This document shows positions 46,722 through 58,325 of a DNA stretch of 64,000 bases, piece after piece; position 1 is the first letter of the stretch, and the number at the start of each line of letters is the position of its first letter. The stretch is from the NCBI RefSeq assembly GCF_963583255.1, contig NC_084809.1, positions 6,743,501 through 6,807,500 on the forward strand, in the 5' to 3' direction. The DNA is from Pyrus communis (Eukaryota > Streptophyta > Magnoliopsida > Rosales > Rosaceae). The notes beneath the pieces were generated by a model. It made no database searches. It was given only the letters and a program-made list of their open reading frames with translations, and was not told where the DNA came from. The translations under genes and the position numbers were made by a program.

Positions 46722-49130
46722 TGTAGCAACCCATCCCGGGAATTACGAAAGAAAAAGGGTATTTTTGTATTTTCACTAAGTTTGGGGATACTTTCCTTTT
46801 TAAAATTGTTTTTGGGTCTTAAATGATGTGCCCAAGGGGCCCACCCCCTGATTTTGTCCCCTGGAGCCTATCATCTCTTTCTTCTCTCTCAGTTCTCTCT
46901 TCTCTCATTTCCCCCGACCTCTCTCCCTCACCTATTCTCTCTGTCTTTCTCTCCCTCCCTCTGAGCAGAACACACCTACACATACACACACCAACAAACC
47001 CTCATCTCCCTTATCATCAAACACCACCACAACAGCAAAGCATCACCATCATCACCACGTTAGCTCTCTTTCTCTTCGTCTTTGTGGAGCACAAAGAAAC
47101 TCCGGCGAATTCATCGTCCTTCCATTTTGGGTAAGCCTCAAAACACTCCAAATGTTTCTCTCTTCATCCCTATAGTTCTTTTCTAACCCCGTGGTTGTGT
47201 TTTGGACGTCAAACCATGAAGAAACCACCTTGGAGACATTTCCCCAGTTTTCCGGCGAGCACAGCCCCTTTCGAGGCAATTTCCGGCCAAAGCACGGCGA
47301 GTTAGCCGGCATGCAAGGTATCAATCTCTTCGTCTCGCTGAGTACTACAACTTTCCTTTTTGTTTCACCCAATTTAATTGAGTATTGAAGAAGTTATACT
47401 CATTTGAATCTTACCCAATTTCCGGCGGACACCCGTGGCTTCCAGGCTGTTTTCCGGCCAACTTCGGCCACGATGATGGGAACCAAGGGTATATTTCGAT
47501 TCCTTACCTTTGGGGATTCAATTTTTATATTGAATGACATGTTTTGGTTGAGTTTTGAGCTCCATCGGAGCTTGGGAATTCTCCGGCCGAAATCCGGCCT
47601 TCTCCTTCCTTGGAATCCGATGAACCACCAAACCCAAGGCCTTTGGGCCTTTCCTGCCAAGCCCAAAACCCTGGGCAGCCCAACCCAACCCTTTTATTAT
47701 TATTTTATTTTTTTTGTTTTGTTAATTTAAAAGCCTTTGGGCCGTTTCCTTTAGGGCCTTCGGCCCGTTAACCTTAAACCCATTAGATCCAAACCCTTTA
47801 GGCCCAAACCCGGATCCAACCCAAGTCTAAACCCTTTAACCCAATCCGGATCCAAGCCCAGACCCGTTTGACCTGTTGACCCGGACCCGGTATGACCGTT
47901 GACTCGGTCAACGGTCAGCGTTAACTTTAGCTTTGACCGTTGATTTTTTGGGTTTTTGTGCGGGACCCCTCTTAGGCTAATTTCGATGTCCTGAACCTGT
48001 TTTCAATGTCCGTTTTCCCAAATTCAGTCGTTTGAGTAGAGTTTGACTAAATGTACCATTTATGTGCTTAGGGGCAATTATCTGTGGCGTTTCCTTCTTC
48101 GCTAGATGGCATGACTTTTCAACGGCAAAGTACTGTGAGTGGACCCTTTAAAAAAAATGCATGTTTTGACAGTAGAAATGCATACATGAAAAGCATGATT
48201 TGATGATTATGTTTTATGAAACGTTTTACGAGATAACATGTTTACTGAGGCTAGTTTGAATTATTACTATTTTTCCTATAACCCATGTTCTTATAGAATA
48301 TCTGATGGATGACGATATAATATTTAGAACATGTTTAGAACACCTCTTTATAGTATAGATGATGGATGACTTTATACTATAAAGTTGATTTTCAATATAT
48401 GTATGTTCATTGGTTTTGTACTTACCTAGTGGTCCTTTCTGCTACGGGACGTAGGGATAGATCCGGTCCGTCCCGGACGACGGTTTGGTGTTGGCATAGG
48501 ACCTGGAGTGTGTTTCCTCTGGCTATTTAGCACAGGGACGGGGAGCCGGCATGGGGCCTATAGTGTATTTTCCTCTGACTGTCTGCTCAAAGACGGGGAG
48601 CCGGCATGGGGCCTGGAGAGTTATATCAGACATTCACTAGTGATTATTATATATACAAGTTATGATTTGAGACACTGCACGACATGCTAGGTTTCATAAA
48701 ACCTATGTTTATCATAATATTTGTGTTTTCATAAAACCTGAGGGTTAGTACATTGATAACTGTTTTATTATATATATATATATCAACTTGGTCCACTCAT
48801 GTTTGTTTTGCGCCCCCTTCAGGACTTAGAATCGAGGCATATAATCCCAATGTCCAGGCACTTCTGCATCGGCATCTTCGAGTCCTCTTGGTGTAGGACC
48901 CACTCCCTTGGTTCATTCAATTTTATATTATTTTCTTTTAGTGTTCTAGATTGGAGGTATGCTCTGAACACGTTCCTTATTTGCATATTCATTATTCTTT
49001 TATATTTATAAGTCTTATTTATCCTTTGTTTTCAGCATTTGCACTTAATAAATGGCTTTCGTCACCCTCGGGTGTCGGCCAGCACGTGTCTATCCTGGTA
49101 TTCGGGGAATATCGGGGTCGGGGCGTGTCA
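46722..49130 (+). mobile_element. Large solo LTR, 2.4 kb, probably Gypsy-type
   Basis: It runs from TGTAGCAACCCATCCCGGG to GGGGCGTGTCA with a perfect 5-bp target duplication TCCTT (46717-46721 and 49131-49135). The equivalent uninterrupted site GGATGTCCTTTTAATTTTTG is seen in unit C near 54191. The interior is CT-rich and then GC-rich, with no retroviral-type frame, as expected of an LTR. Assignment to Gypsy is inferred from size only. Short open frames within it are not genes. Confidence 0.82.
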
Positions 49131-49491
49131 TCCTTGTAATTTTTATTTTTCGTTTAAAAGATAAATGAAAAAGTTCGACAATTACCCAATAACACTGTTA
49201 CACATTAGACGAAAGTAAAATTAATTTTAATTTATTTCAAAATAATAAAAAATTTATTAAGTGATTCAAAATATTCTTCTTAACTTGTAAATGAAATATT
49301 TTAGATTCAAATCCCTTGTAAAAATTCAGTACTAGCTAAGGAGCACTAGAGTAATGAACACAATATTTCTTTTGTCATTTTTTCTATAAGATAGGTTTGA
49401 ACAAAAATCTCAACCGTCAACCCACACTCATCTCATGCCATTTGAGAAAGTCTCATGGGTAACTTATTCACAACGAGTAATTGGTTTATTT

Positions 49492-49831
49492 TCAAGATGT
49501 AGCACAAGCAAGAGGCTGCGCCACGTTGTTAATGGTGGGCTTGATATGTTTACATTCAGACGTAATAGAGCCTTCTTTTCCGGTGTATGTGAGATCAATG
49601 TTACTCAGTTCCACATTCTCACATGGCAGCCCTCCACTGCATACAAGCTTGATACCAACTGGGGTTGAAGATGAACCCTTTATGTTCTTGAAGCTGACAT
49701 TGCTGATCTTAACTTTGGATGGAACCTGCATACAATGATACAATAATAGTATTATTATAAAGCACTTTTACTCTTAAATATTTTATATAAAATTGTTATT
49801 ATAAATATGTCGAAGAAGTTATGACAAATTC

Positions 49832-49862
<31 letters not shown>

Positions 49863-51602
49863 GAAAAACGCTAGAAGTGTTTTTGGTTGAGAGAAATTTT
49901 TGAAAACCCTTTCAGAAACAATCAAACGGTGCACTCAGGTATTTATTCAAAATAGTTGAGATTGGGGTCAAGAGATCAAACGGTCGTCGGTTGTATCTAT
50001 TATTCAAGAATAAGTATTTGACTAAGTAAATACGATGTAACTTTGGTACCGTAAAATAGTATACCTGAAGTGTGCACTGATTATGTGGGCAATACTCTTG
50101 GTCTATGATGACAGGGTTTTTAACATTATCCATGATAATATCCTCAAAGTGAACATCTGAGACAACGCCATTTGCAGGGGAAGCAGGCCATGTTTTGATC
50201 CTCACACCATTATCTGTATTTGAAATTGTGCAGTTCTTGATAAATATTCCGGACACAGGTTCTTCATTCTCATACTTTCCGAGGCTCCCGATGCTTATGC
50301 CGTGGCCTGGTCCACAAGTAACGTTGGTTACATGGAGTTGCTTGGTGCCATCACCAATAGAGATGCAATCATCCCCAGTTCCAATGGTCGTATCTGTGAT
50401 GTTGATCCCAGTTGAACGTCCGATATGAATTCCATCGGTATTGATGCTCTCTTTAGGCGCTGAGACGGTAAAATGTTGGAATGCCACATTGTTGCAACCC
50501 AAAAGATTTACGTGGAAATTTTTGCTGTCCTTTGTTGTTATGTCTCGAATTATGGAATTGGTGACAAAATTGAACCTCAGATTCTGTGAATAGTGTGAAA
50601 AAGTTAAAAACATGTACAAATAAGACGAGTAATGTTTCTTGTCAAAGTTATGTTGTCAGGAAAATTCTTATATTATCATACTGTGAATAAACATTGCAGA
50701 TTACCAACATGTTCGATGGCTTAGATTTGCTCCCTGACATATATACCTTTTTCACATATATGGGATCAGCTATCAGGCACCATATATTCATAGAAGAGTA
50801 TGATCAACCGTTCAGTTCACAATCTAGCAATAGATTTTAATTATAAAAGAACAAGATTTAAATTATCTTACGATAGCAATAGATTTGCAATTTTTGTTTT
50901 TGTTGCAGTCATTTTGCTTCCACGCAGTTGCTCCTAGGCCATCGAAAGTTCCACCACCGGATAAGGTGAGCCCATCAATGCGCTCAAAACCTATCCAAGT
51001 ATCTGCTTTTGGGAGTTGGCTGCCATCTTCGGGAGCCTGCAATGTGCCTTGAAGCTGAAACTCAATAGGGGCTTTGCATGGTCCTTTGAAAGTTGCCCCT
51101 ACAAACTTGTATGTCCCACTTGGAACAACAATTTTACTTGCCGATGTCGATGCACATGCATCTGTCCAAGCTTTGCTCAAAGCCTAATTAAAAACATTAA
51201 ATAAAAATTAAAAATTGAAATGATTCTGTTTAATTACCAAACTATTCTAGAACAGAAATAATTTTCCGCTTATTCATTTTTCCCATGCATATTTATTTCC
51301 TACTTCTGAATTAAACAAATCAAAAGAAAAATCAAGAAATAAGAGCAATAATGTGCAAAGACCAAAGAATGTGTACGGAAGTAATTTCTATTCTAACTCG
51401 AATAATTAGTTTAGCATTTCAAGATGAATTGCGTAAGCATATATATATATATATATATAATGCCTACCTGGGTTATATCAGAGTTTGCTTTTCCACCATA
51501 ATTTGCACTTGTTACATCATAGACACCAGATTGGGCATTAGATGTGGATACTAACAACAAGGACACAAACATTGGCAAGATATTTTTCAGTTTCAAATCC
51601 AT
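49492..51602 (-). CDS. Exopolygalacturonase (GH28), PG3, apparently intact
   Basis: Exons 51602-51468, 51183-50872, 50583-50065 and 49725-49492, with GT-AG borders, 399 aa. Signal peptide about 1-24. The four GH28 motifs are kept: NTD (about 197-199), GDD (about 220-221), GHG (about 242-244) and RIK (about 277-279). It differs from PG1 by about a codon in exon 3 (ASPANGVVSD) and by loss of one serine codon at the very C-terminus, so it ends CATS. The TATA box is 81 nt upstream. Intron 1 holds an AT microsatellite. Its last exon is almost identical to the orphan copy at 57408. Function as for PG1. Confidence 0.93.
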
Positions 51603-51676
51603 CTTGAGTTTTCAATTCAGAATTAGTTTCTTTCGTTTGGAAGTTCGATGAAAACTTTATTTTGGTTTCATCACAA

Positions 51677-51683
51677 CTTTATA
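51677..51683 (-). promoter_or_regulatory. TATA box of PG3
   Basis: TATAAAG on the minus strand, 81 nt upstream of the PG3 ATG. Confidence 0.65.
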
Positions 51684-52059
51684 CTCAGACTGGAAAGCTT
51701 AACGCCCTCAAATTATTCAACCAATTACTAGCTATTTTTATGGAAGATGCCTCAACCCCAAAAACCGTGCACGAAAAAAACTAGCATCCGTTGAAGAAGT
51801 AGTAAAAAAATCGCAAAATTTATTCAAAAGAAAAGCTTAATTAAGAGCTTGAAATTCCTCACAAAATTTCTTCCAAGAAACAGGGAAATAACCCGGAATT
51901 AAGATGCCTTAATTAAGATGTTTAATTGCAATGTAGTTCAAGAATTGTATCCTATAATTAGTAATTAATTAAGCTGCTTATAGTTTTAGAACATCAATCA
52001 CCACCACTACGTACGGCCCTCGGCTAGTTCAGTGTTCATTACCACTTCTTTAACCTATT

Positions 52060-52735
52060 GTTCTCCATGCTGCCCCACCAAGTCAGTACTCAAATTGTTT
52101 CTTCCAAGCAAACCCTAGTTGCTGCAGCCACCAGCACCCTGATCAACGCCAACTCCACCACCGCAACACAACTATAACTTGTATAAACTTGACGGCATTA
52201 CTTGTGGGAATCTTCAACAATTCTTCACATCATAGAATAATATTCCAGCTCAACTCCGTCTCGGTCTCTCCCTTTATTGTCTACTCCTCTTCACTGACCG
52301 CAAATTGGTACATCACTTTATTCAATTACAAAGACAAGAGCATCTACTATGACGTACTCATACAAGTCTCGGTTTTCTATCACAAGGAGTTTCTCTCCAT
52401 GACTAATGTCGTCGCTAACGGTTGTACCAAGATCCTTTTCGTCTGAAGAATGAGACGCAAATGCATGCCAGTGCTTCTGCCTTGTCTGTGTTTGTCAAGG
52501 ATCGAGTTGTGGCTGCTATGTTTGAGGATTTGAGGGATGGAAACGTGGGGTTCGACGTGGCAGTGTACGGTGTTTTAGGGTGTGGAAAGAGGATCGCATT
52601 CCGCGAGTAGGCGGGTTGATTGTGATTTTGTCAGAGTTGAGATGTCAAACAATGGAACTGATGGAGCCTTGTTTCGTGGATCAAGTAAATGTGATATATG
52701 TTCTTTAGATATAGACCCTTGAAACTCCTATTTTC
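52060..52735 (+). pseudogene. LEA-2/NHL-like remnant, array unit C
   Basis: The least interrupted copy. TANWYITLFNYKDKSIYYDV lies near 52305 and matches the LEA-2 domain style. VFVKDRVVAAMFEDLRDGNV is at about 52487-52546, and SASRRVDCDFVRVEMSNNGT continues to about 52660. A stop and frame changes remain (for example after CTKILFV at 52446), so it is a pseudogene. It lacks the solo LTR present in units A and B. A MULE-like element follows at 52698 within its 3' end. Confidence 0.6.
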
Positions 52736-53889
52736 CAAATAAAAACCCATCTAAATTTAAACATTCAAATAAAGCCCAAATTTCAAATAGTCTACCATGT
52801 AGACAAATATATGACCAACTATTACAATACAATTACAACTTATGCCATAGAATCCTAATTTGGTCAATAAATGTTATTACTCATCCTAATTATGATGAGC
52901 AATTAAATCCATATGGATATTTTACCTTTCTTGTATCATAAATATTAGCAACATGTATAAATTAATTTACCAAATTTAAAAGAGAAAGACAATCTTGTAC
53001 GGAAAAAATAATATTGTTTGAATTATGTAATTACCTACATACAAATTAATTTACCTACTTATAAAATATTATACTAATAAACCTGCATTTTGAATCATGT
53101 AATTACCTACATACAAATATTATACTAATTTACCAACATTTAAATTAATTTACCTACTTATAAAATATTATACTAATTTACCTACATTTAAATTAATTTA
53201 CCTACTTATTAATATTATACTAATTTACCTACATTTAAATTAATTTACCTATTCCAAAAAAAAAAAAATTAGTGATATTAGATAATGTTCGAATGTTATG
53301 GGTTTGTGCTTGTAGGCAATTAAATAAACTTTTAATCTAATGCACATAAATCATGTAGGTAAATTAGACCATTTTGAAAGTACACTAGACCCTTTAAATT
53401 TTGGTTTGATGTAATAGGTAAATTAGACTATTTTGTAGGTAAGAATTGTGCGGAACATATAGCTTTTGTTTTGTGTATTAGGGATTGGAATATTAGCCGA
53501 AGCTGTTTTAGGTTTATTGTTGTGTTGGTAGGTAAATTAACTTATATATGTAATGCACAAAATTATGAAATTAGTATTATTATTTTTCAATTGGCACGTT
53601 ATAACAATTTGAAAGTTAATACATTGAATATACAATGAATGGCATGAATTATTTTGTAAAATATATAAAATTAATTAAATGGATATAACAAGTAACTGAT
53701 CCAAAAACCCCATCCAAGTATTAATAGGGGTAGTTTAGGCATTCGAAAAATACACAATTTGAAAAGTCAAACTTAATTAAAGAATTTGTTTAATTGGAGG
53801 GTAGTCAATGGGTTTTATTCAAGAAAACAAAAGAAGATGGGTTTTAGTAAAGGAAAATATAGTTTCAAGGGGTAATATCAAATTTTCAG
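52698..53889. mobile_element. MULE-like non-autonomous element
   Basis: A perfect 9-bp target duplication ATGTGATAT (52689-52697 and 53890-53898) is typical of Mutator-like elements. The ends carry inverted repeats of about 75 bp: CCCTTGAAAC near the left end, with TAAAACCCAT-like blocks, mirrored near the right end. The interior has a tandem repeat of about 50 bp rich in AATTTACCTAC (about 53020-53255). Units A and B lack it. No transposase. Confidence 0.82.
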
Positions 53890-53964
53890 ATGTGATATTG
53901 AGATCATTTTTATGTACCTGCTTCAAACTATGCCCGTGTTACCTTTATATATATTATTCTTTTG

Positions 53965-54110
53965 ACTTCGATATAGCTCAATTGACTAAAGCATCTACCC
54001 TGTATGCTCAAGATCTCAAGTTCTATTCCCACTTCTCCCAATATTTGCTTGCATAAAAAAACTTTTGTAAAAGTCTCGGGTTCTAGTAAATAAATTTGAC
54101 TAGCTACTTA
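53965..54110 (+). mobile_element. tRNA-derived SINE-like remnant, unit C
   Basis: Uninterrupted copy: A-box-like GATATAGCTCAATTGACT, B-box-like CAAGATCTCAAGTTCTATTC, and a tail with TCTAGTAAATAAAT as in units A and B. Confidence 0.55.
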
Positions 54111-54577
54111 AATGCATCAGTTATAAGGAAGTAACTATCGTTAGAACGTCTAAACAGACTAAACAGAGAATGTCATATTCCAACAACTTGGATGTCCTTT
54201 TAATTTTTGTTTTCGTTTAAAAAGAAATGAAAAAGTTCGATAATTACCCATAACCCTGTCACACATTACACGAAAGTAAAATTCATTTTTATTTATTTTT
54301 TAAATATAAAAAATTAACACATAATACTATGTATTCTTCTTTTAGCTTGTAAGTGAAATATTTTAGACTATTCACTACAAGTTAGAGAACAATGGAGTAA
54401 TGAACACAAAATTCTTGTCATTTTTTTATAAAGTGAGATCTGAACAAAAATCTCAACCACCAACCCACAGTCATCTCATGTCATTTGAGAAAAGTCTCAT
54501 GGGTAGCTTATTTATGACGTACAACAAAAATTAAAAACAAAAAAAAAACTTGTTTACAAGGAATAATTGGTTTCTGT

Positions 54578-56548
54578 TCAAGAAGAGGTCGCACAAGCAA
54601 GAGCCCGTGCCACGTTGTTAATGGTGGGCTTGACATGCTTACATTGAGAGGTAAAAGAGCCTTTGTTTCCAGTGTATGTGAGATCAATGTCACTTAGTTG
54701 CACATTCTCACATGGCAGCCCTCCACTGCATACAATCTTAATACCGACTGGGGATGAAGATGAGCCCTTTATGTTTTTGAAGCTGACATTGCTGATCTTA
54801 ACTTTGGATGGAACCTGCATGCAATAATAGTATTATTAGAAAACACTTTTACTCATAAATATATTTAATAAATAGATCAAAAAGGTTATTAAAAATTCAA
54901 GTGGTTTTTCGAAAAACCGGAGTGCTTCCTGAAGACATGTACTATTCCAGAATGAACTCAAGTAGGTAGTCATTCAAAATAGTGGAGGTTGGTGTCAATA
55001 GATCAGATGGCCATCGGTTGTATTCTATTATTCAAGATTAAGTATTTGACTAAGTGATAAAGAAATTATGATGTTAATTTTTGTGCAAAATAGTATACCT
55101 TAAGTGTACACTGATTCCATGGACAATACTCTTGGTCTATGATGACAGGGTTTCCAACATTGTCCATAATAATATCCTCAAAGTGAACATCTGAGACTAC
55201 ACCATTTGATGGAGAAGCAGGCCATGTTTTGATCCTCACACCATTGTCTGTATTTTTAATTGTGCAGTTCTTGATAAAGATTCCGGACACAGGTTCTTCA
55301 TTCTGATATCTTCCGAGACTCCCGATGCTTATGCCATGGCCGGGTCCGCAAGTAACTTTGGTTACATGGAGTTGCTTGGTGCCATCACCTATAGAGATGC
55401 AATCATCCCCAGTTCCAATGATTGAATCTGTGATGTTGATCCCAGTTGAACGTCCGATGTGAATTCCATCTGTGTTCATGCTCTCTTTAGGTGCTGAGAC
55501 GGTAAAATGTTGGAATGCCACGTTGTTGCAACCCAAAACATTGACGTGGAAATTTTTGCTGTCCTTTGTTGTTATGTCCCGAATTATAGAATTGGTGATA
55601 AAATTGAACCTCAGATTCTGCGAATAATGTCTCATGCTAAAGTTACGTTGTCATCAGAAAAATTCTTCTATTATCAGATTGTGTATCAAAATTGCAGATT
55701 ATTAACATGATCGATGAATTAGATTCGATGCCTGACACATACCCTTTTCACATATATGGTCCGGCATCAGCCGTTTAGTTTCACAATCAAGCAATAGATT
55801 TAAATTATAAAAGAACAAGATTTAAATTTTCTTACGATAGCAATAGATTTGCAATTTTTGTTTTTGTTGCAATCATTTTGCTTCCAAGCAGTTGCTCCTT
55901 GGCCATCGAAAGTTCCACCACCGGATAAGGTGAGCCCATCAATGCGCTCAAAACCTACCCAGGTATCTGCTTTTGAGAGTTTGCTGCCATCTACTGGAGC
56001 CTGCAGTGTGCCTTGGAGCTGAATCTCAATAGGAGCTTTGCATGGTCCTTTGAAAGTTGCCCCAACAAACTTGTATGTCCCTCTTGGAACAACAATTTTA
56101 CTTGCCAATGTCGATGCACATGCATCTGTCCAAGCTTTGCTAAAAGCCTAAATAAAAACATTGAATAAAAATTAAAAATTGAAATGATACAGTTTAATTA
56201 CCAAACAATTCTAAAACGGAAATGATTTTTTTTCGAGCATTCATTTTCTCGTATGCATATTTATTTCTTATTTCTTGATTAAACAAATCAGAGAAAAAAA
56301 ATCAAGAAACAAGAATGTGCAAAAATTAAAAAGTGTGTGCAGAAGTAATTTCTCTTCTAAAAATATTAGTTTAGCATTTCAAGAAGAATTAAATAAGCAT
56401 ATCTAATGCCTACCTGGGATATATCAGAGTTTGCCTTTCCACCATATGTTGCACTTGTGACATCATAGATACTGGATTTGGCATTAGATGTGGATACTAA
56501 CAATAAGATCACAAACATGGGCAAGATACTTTTCAATTTCAAATCCAT
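54578..56548 (-). CDS. Exopolygalacturonase (GH28), PG4, apparently intact
   Basis: Exons 56548-56414, 56147-55836, 55617-55099 and 54814-54578 with GT-AG borders, 400 aa. Signal peptide about 1-24 (MDLKLKSILPMFVILLLVST). NTD, GDD, GHG and RIK motifs are all present at the positions seen in PG3. It is the most diverged of the full copies, with a shorter intron between exons 3 and 4 and an IGDGTKQLHVTKVTC stretch. The 5' leader contains a long pyrimidine tract not seen in the other copies. Function as for PG1. Confidence 0.93.
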
Positions 56549-56585
56549 CTTGAGTTTTCAATTCAGAATTAGTTTCTTTTGTTTG

Positions 56586-56643
56586 GAAGTTTTTTTCTTT
56601 TTTCTTTTTTCTTTTTTCTTTTCTTTTCTTTTTTTTTTTTTTT
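56586..56643. repeat. Pyrimidine (CT) tract in the PG4 leader
   Basis: Repeated TTTCTTTTTTC-like units. It pushes the TATA box from 81 to 149 nt upstream of the ATG. The other PG copies lack it. Confidence 0.85.
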
Positions 56644-56690
56644 GAAAACCTTTTGTTTTACATCCAACTTTTATTTTGGTTTCGGCGCAA

Positions 56691-56697
56691 TTTTATA
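56691..56697 (-). promoter_or_regulatory. TATA box of PG4
   Basis: TATAAAA on the minus strand, 149 nt upstream of the ATG, in the same context as the other PG TATA boxes. Confidence 0.6.
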
Positions 56698-57299
56698 CTT
56701 AGATTGGGACGCTTAACGCCATCAAATTATTCAGCCAATTACTACCTATTTTTATGCAAGATGCCTTACCCCCAAAAGCCGTGCACTAAAAAACTAGCAG
56801 TCATTGAAGTAGTCAAAATATTTTTCAAAATTGCTTTAAAAAAAAAAAAGCTTAATTAAGAGCTTGAAATTTCTTCACCACAACATTTCCAAGAAACAGG
56901 GAAATATGCCCGAATTAAGATGTTTTTATAGACAGTAATGTTAGGGAAACTAAATTTGTAGATAAAAATCTACAAATTTAGTCTCCTTAGCATTATAGTT
57001 TTAGATTAATTAAGTTGCTTATAGTTTTAGAATTATATCCTATGTTAGGAATTAATTAAGCTGCTTATAGTTTTAGATTACCAACTAATCCTTAGTTACT
57101 TACTAGTGAGTACCTTATATACTCACTTTTTTATTAGGATCAATTATATCTTAACAAATGTTTTATTGATGTAAAAAATAATAGACATGTTAGTTAATCT
57201 TTTATCTTTAAAAAATAATTAATTTTTTAGCTTTAAAAAATAATGAACACATGACATCTTTAATTTTTTTAGCTTTAAAAAACAATGAACACATGACAT
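56698..57299. other. Upstream flank of PG4
   Basis: It is homologous in part (to about 56930) to the promoter regions of PG1-PG3. It then becomes AT-rich sequence with short repeated blocks (AATTAAGCTGCTTATAG; AGCTTTAAAAAATAATGAAC twice). No LEA-2/NHL relic is visible here. Confidence 0.5.
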
Positions 57300-57726
57300 C
57301 TATAAGATAGGTTTGATCAAAATTCTCAACCGTCAACCCACACTCATCTCATGCCATTTGAGAAAGTCTCATGGGTAACTTATTCACAACGAGTAATTGG
57401 TTTATTTTCAAGAAGATGTAGCACAAGCAAGAGGCTGCGCCACGTTGTTAATGGTGGGCTTGATATGTTTACATTCAGACGTAATAGAGCCTTCTTTTCC
57501 AGTGTATGTGAGATCAATGTTACTCAGTTCCACATTCTCACATGGCAGCCCTCCACTGCATACAAGCTTGATACCAACTGGGGTTGAAGATGAACCCTTT
57601 ATGTTCTTGAAGCTGACATTGCTGATCTTAACTTTGGATGGAACCTGCATACAATGATACAATAATAGTATTATTACAAAGCACTTTTACTCTTAAATAT
57701 TTTATATAAAATTGTTATTATAAATA
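57300..57726 (-). repeat. Recent duplicate of the 3' end of PG3
   Basis: 427 bp colinear with 49384-49807, with about four substitutions and one 3-nt indel by eye (about 99% identity). It contains exon 4 plus flanks and nothing else of the gene. Confidence 0.9.
57408..57644 (-). pseudogene. Orphan last exon of an exopolygalacturonase, PG5
   Basis: An open exon 4 of 237 nt, from GTT CCA TCC to TGA, ending CATSS. It has an acceptor-like AG before it, but no exons 1-3 follow upstream. It cannot make an enzyme, as the catalytic motifs lie in exon 3. It keeps the terminal serine codon that PG3 has lost. Confidence 0.9.
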
Positions 57727-57729
57727 GAA

Positions 57730-57879
57730 GAGAAACTTACGAAACCGAATGTTTAATCCATACCATCCAGTTTGGGTGGGCACCTAAGTTTAAATTTCTC
57801 TTCCCGTATTGATTTAGTATATCGCTTATATAAGAGAAATTTACAAAAACGAATGTTTAATCCATACCATCCAGTTTGG

Positions 57880-57952
<73 letters not shown>
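57730..57952. repeat. Two-copy direct repeat and TG/AG microsatellite
   Basis: A 49-bp block containing GAATGTTTAATCCATACCAT occurs at 57730-57778 and 57833-57881. The second copy runs into a compound (TG)n/(AG)n microsatellite to 57952. Confidence 0.9.
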
Positions 57953-57956
<4 letters not shown>

Positions 57957-58325
57957 CATTGTCATCAGTTATCTTGGCAGTTTGAAAAAAGATGTTTAAT
58001 CACTGCAAAACAATTTCATATGCAACCCAGGTTAAGTGTTGATGGCCTTCTGGCTGACATTATTGCCCTCGGTCTATGAATATATACAAATATAAGTGCA
58101 GCCTTTGCGTCGATGCGGACTTCAAGCTCTCTCCAAATCAACCTCCATTTGATGAATCAATCTTGGCACTGACTGAACAATAAATGAGTATATGCTACTA
58201 TGGTACAGGACAAATGCAACAAAATTGCTTTTAAGTTATCTGATTTGTTTCATTTTTGTGTTTCCCTGTGACTAGACATCATTCAAAATCGATAGGATGA
58301 CCACCCTTCGCCAACCGCAAGCACT

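Noticed and set aside
46823..47730. Several 60-110 aa frames on both strands
   Set aside because: They lie inside the solo LTR and follow its CT-rich or GC-rich composition; no domain.
57753..57965. Ser-Leu / His-Thr repeat frame
   Set aside because: It is the translation of the TG/AG microsatellite.
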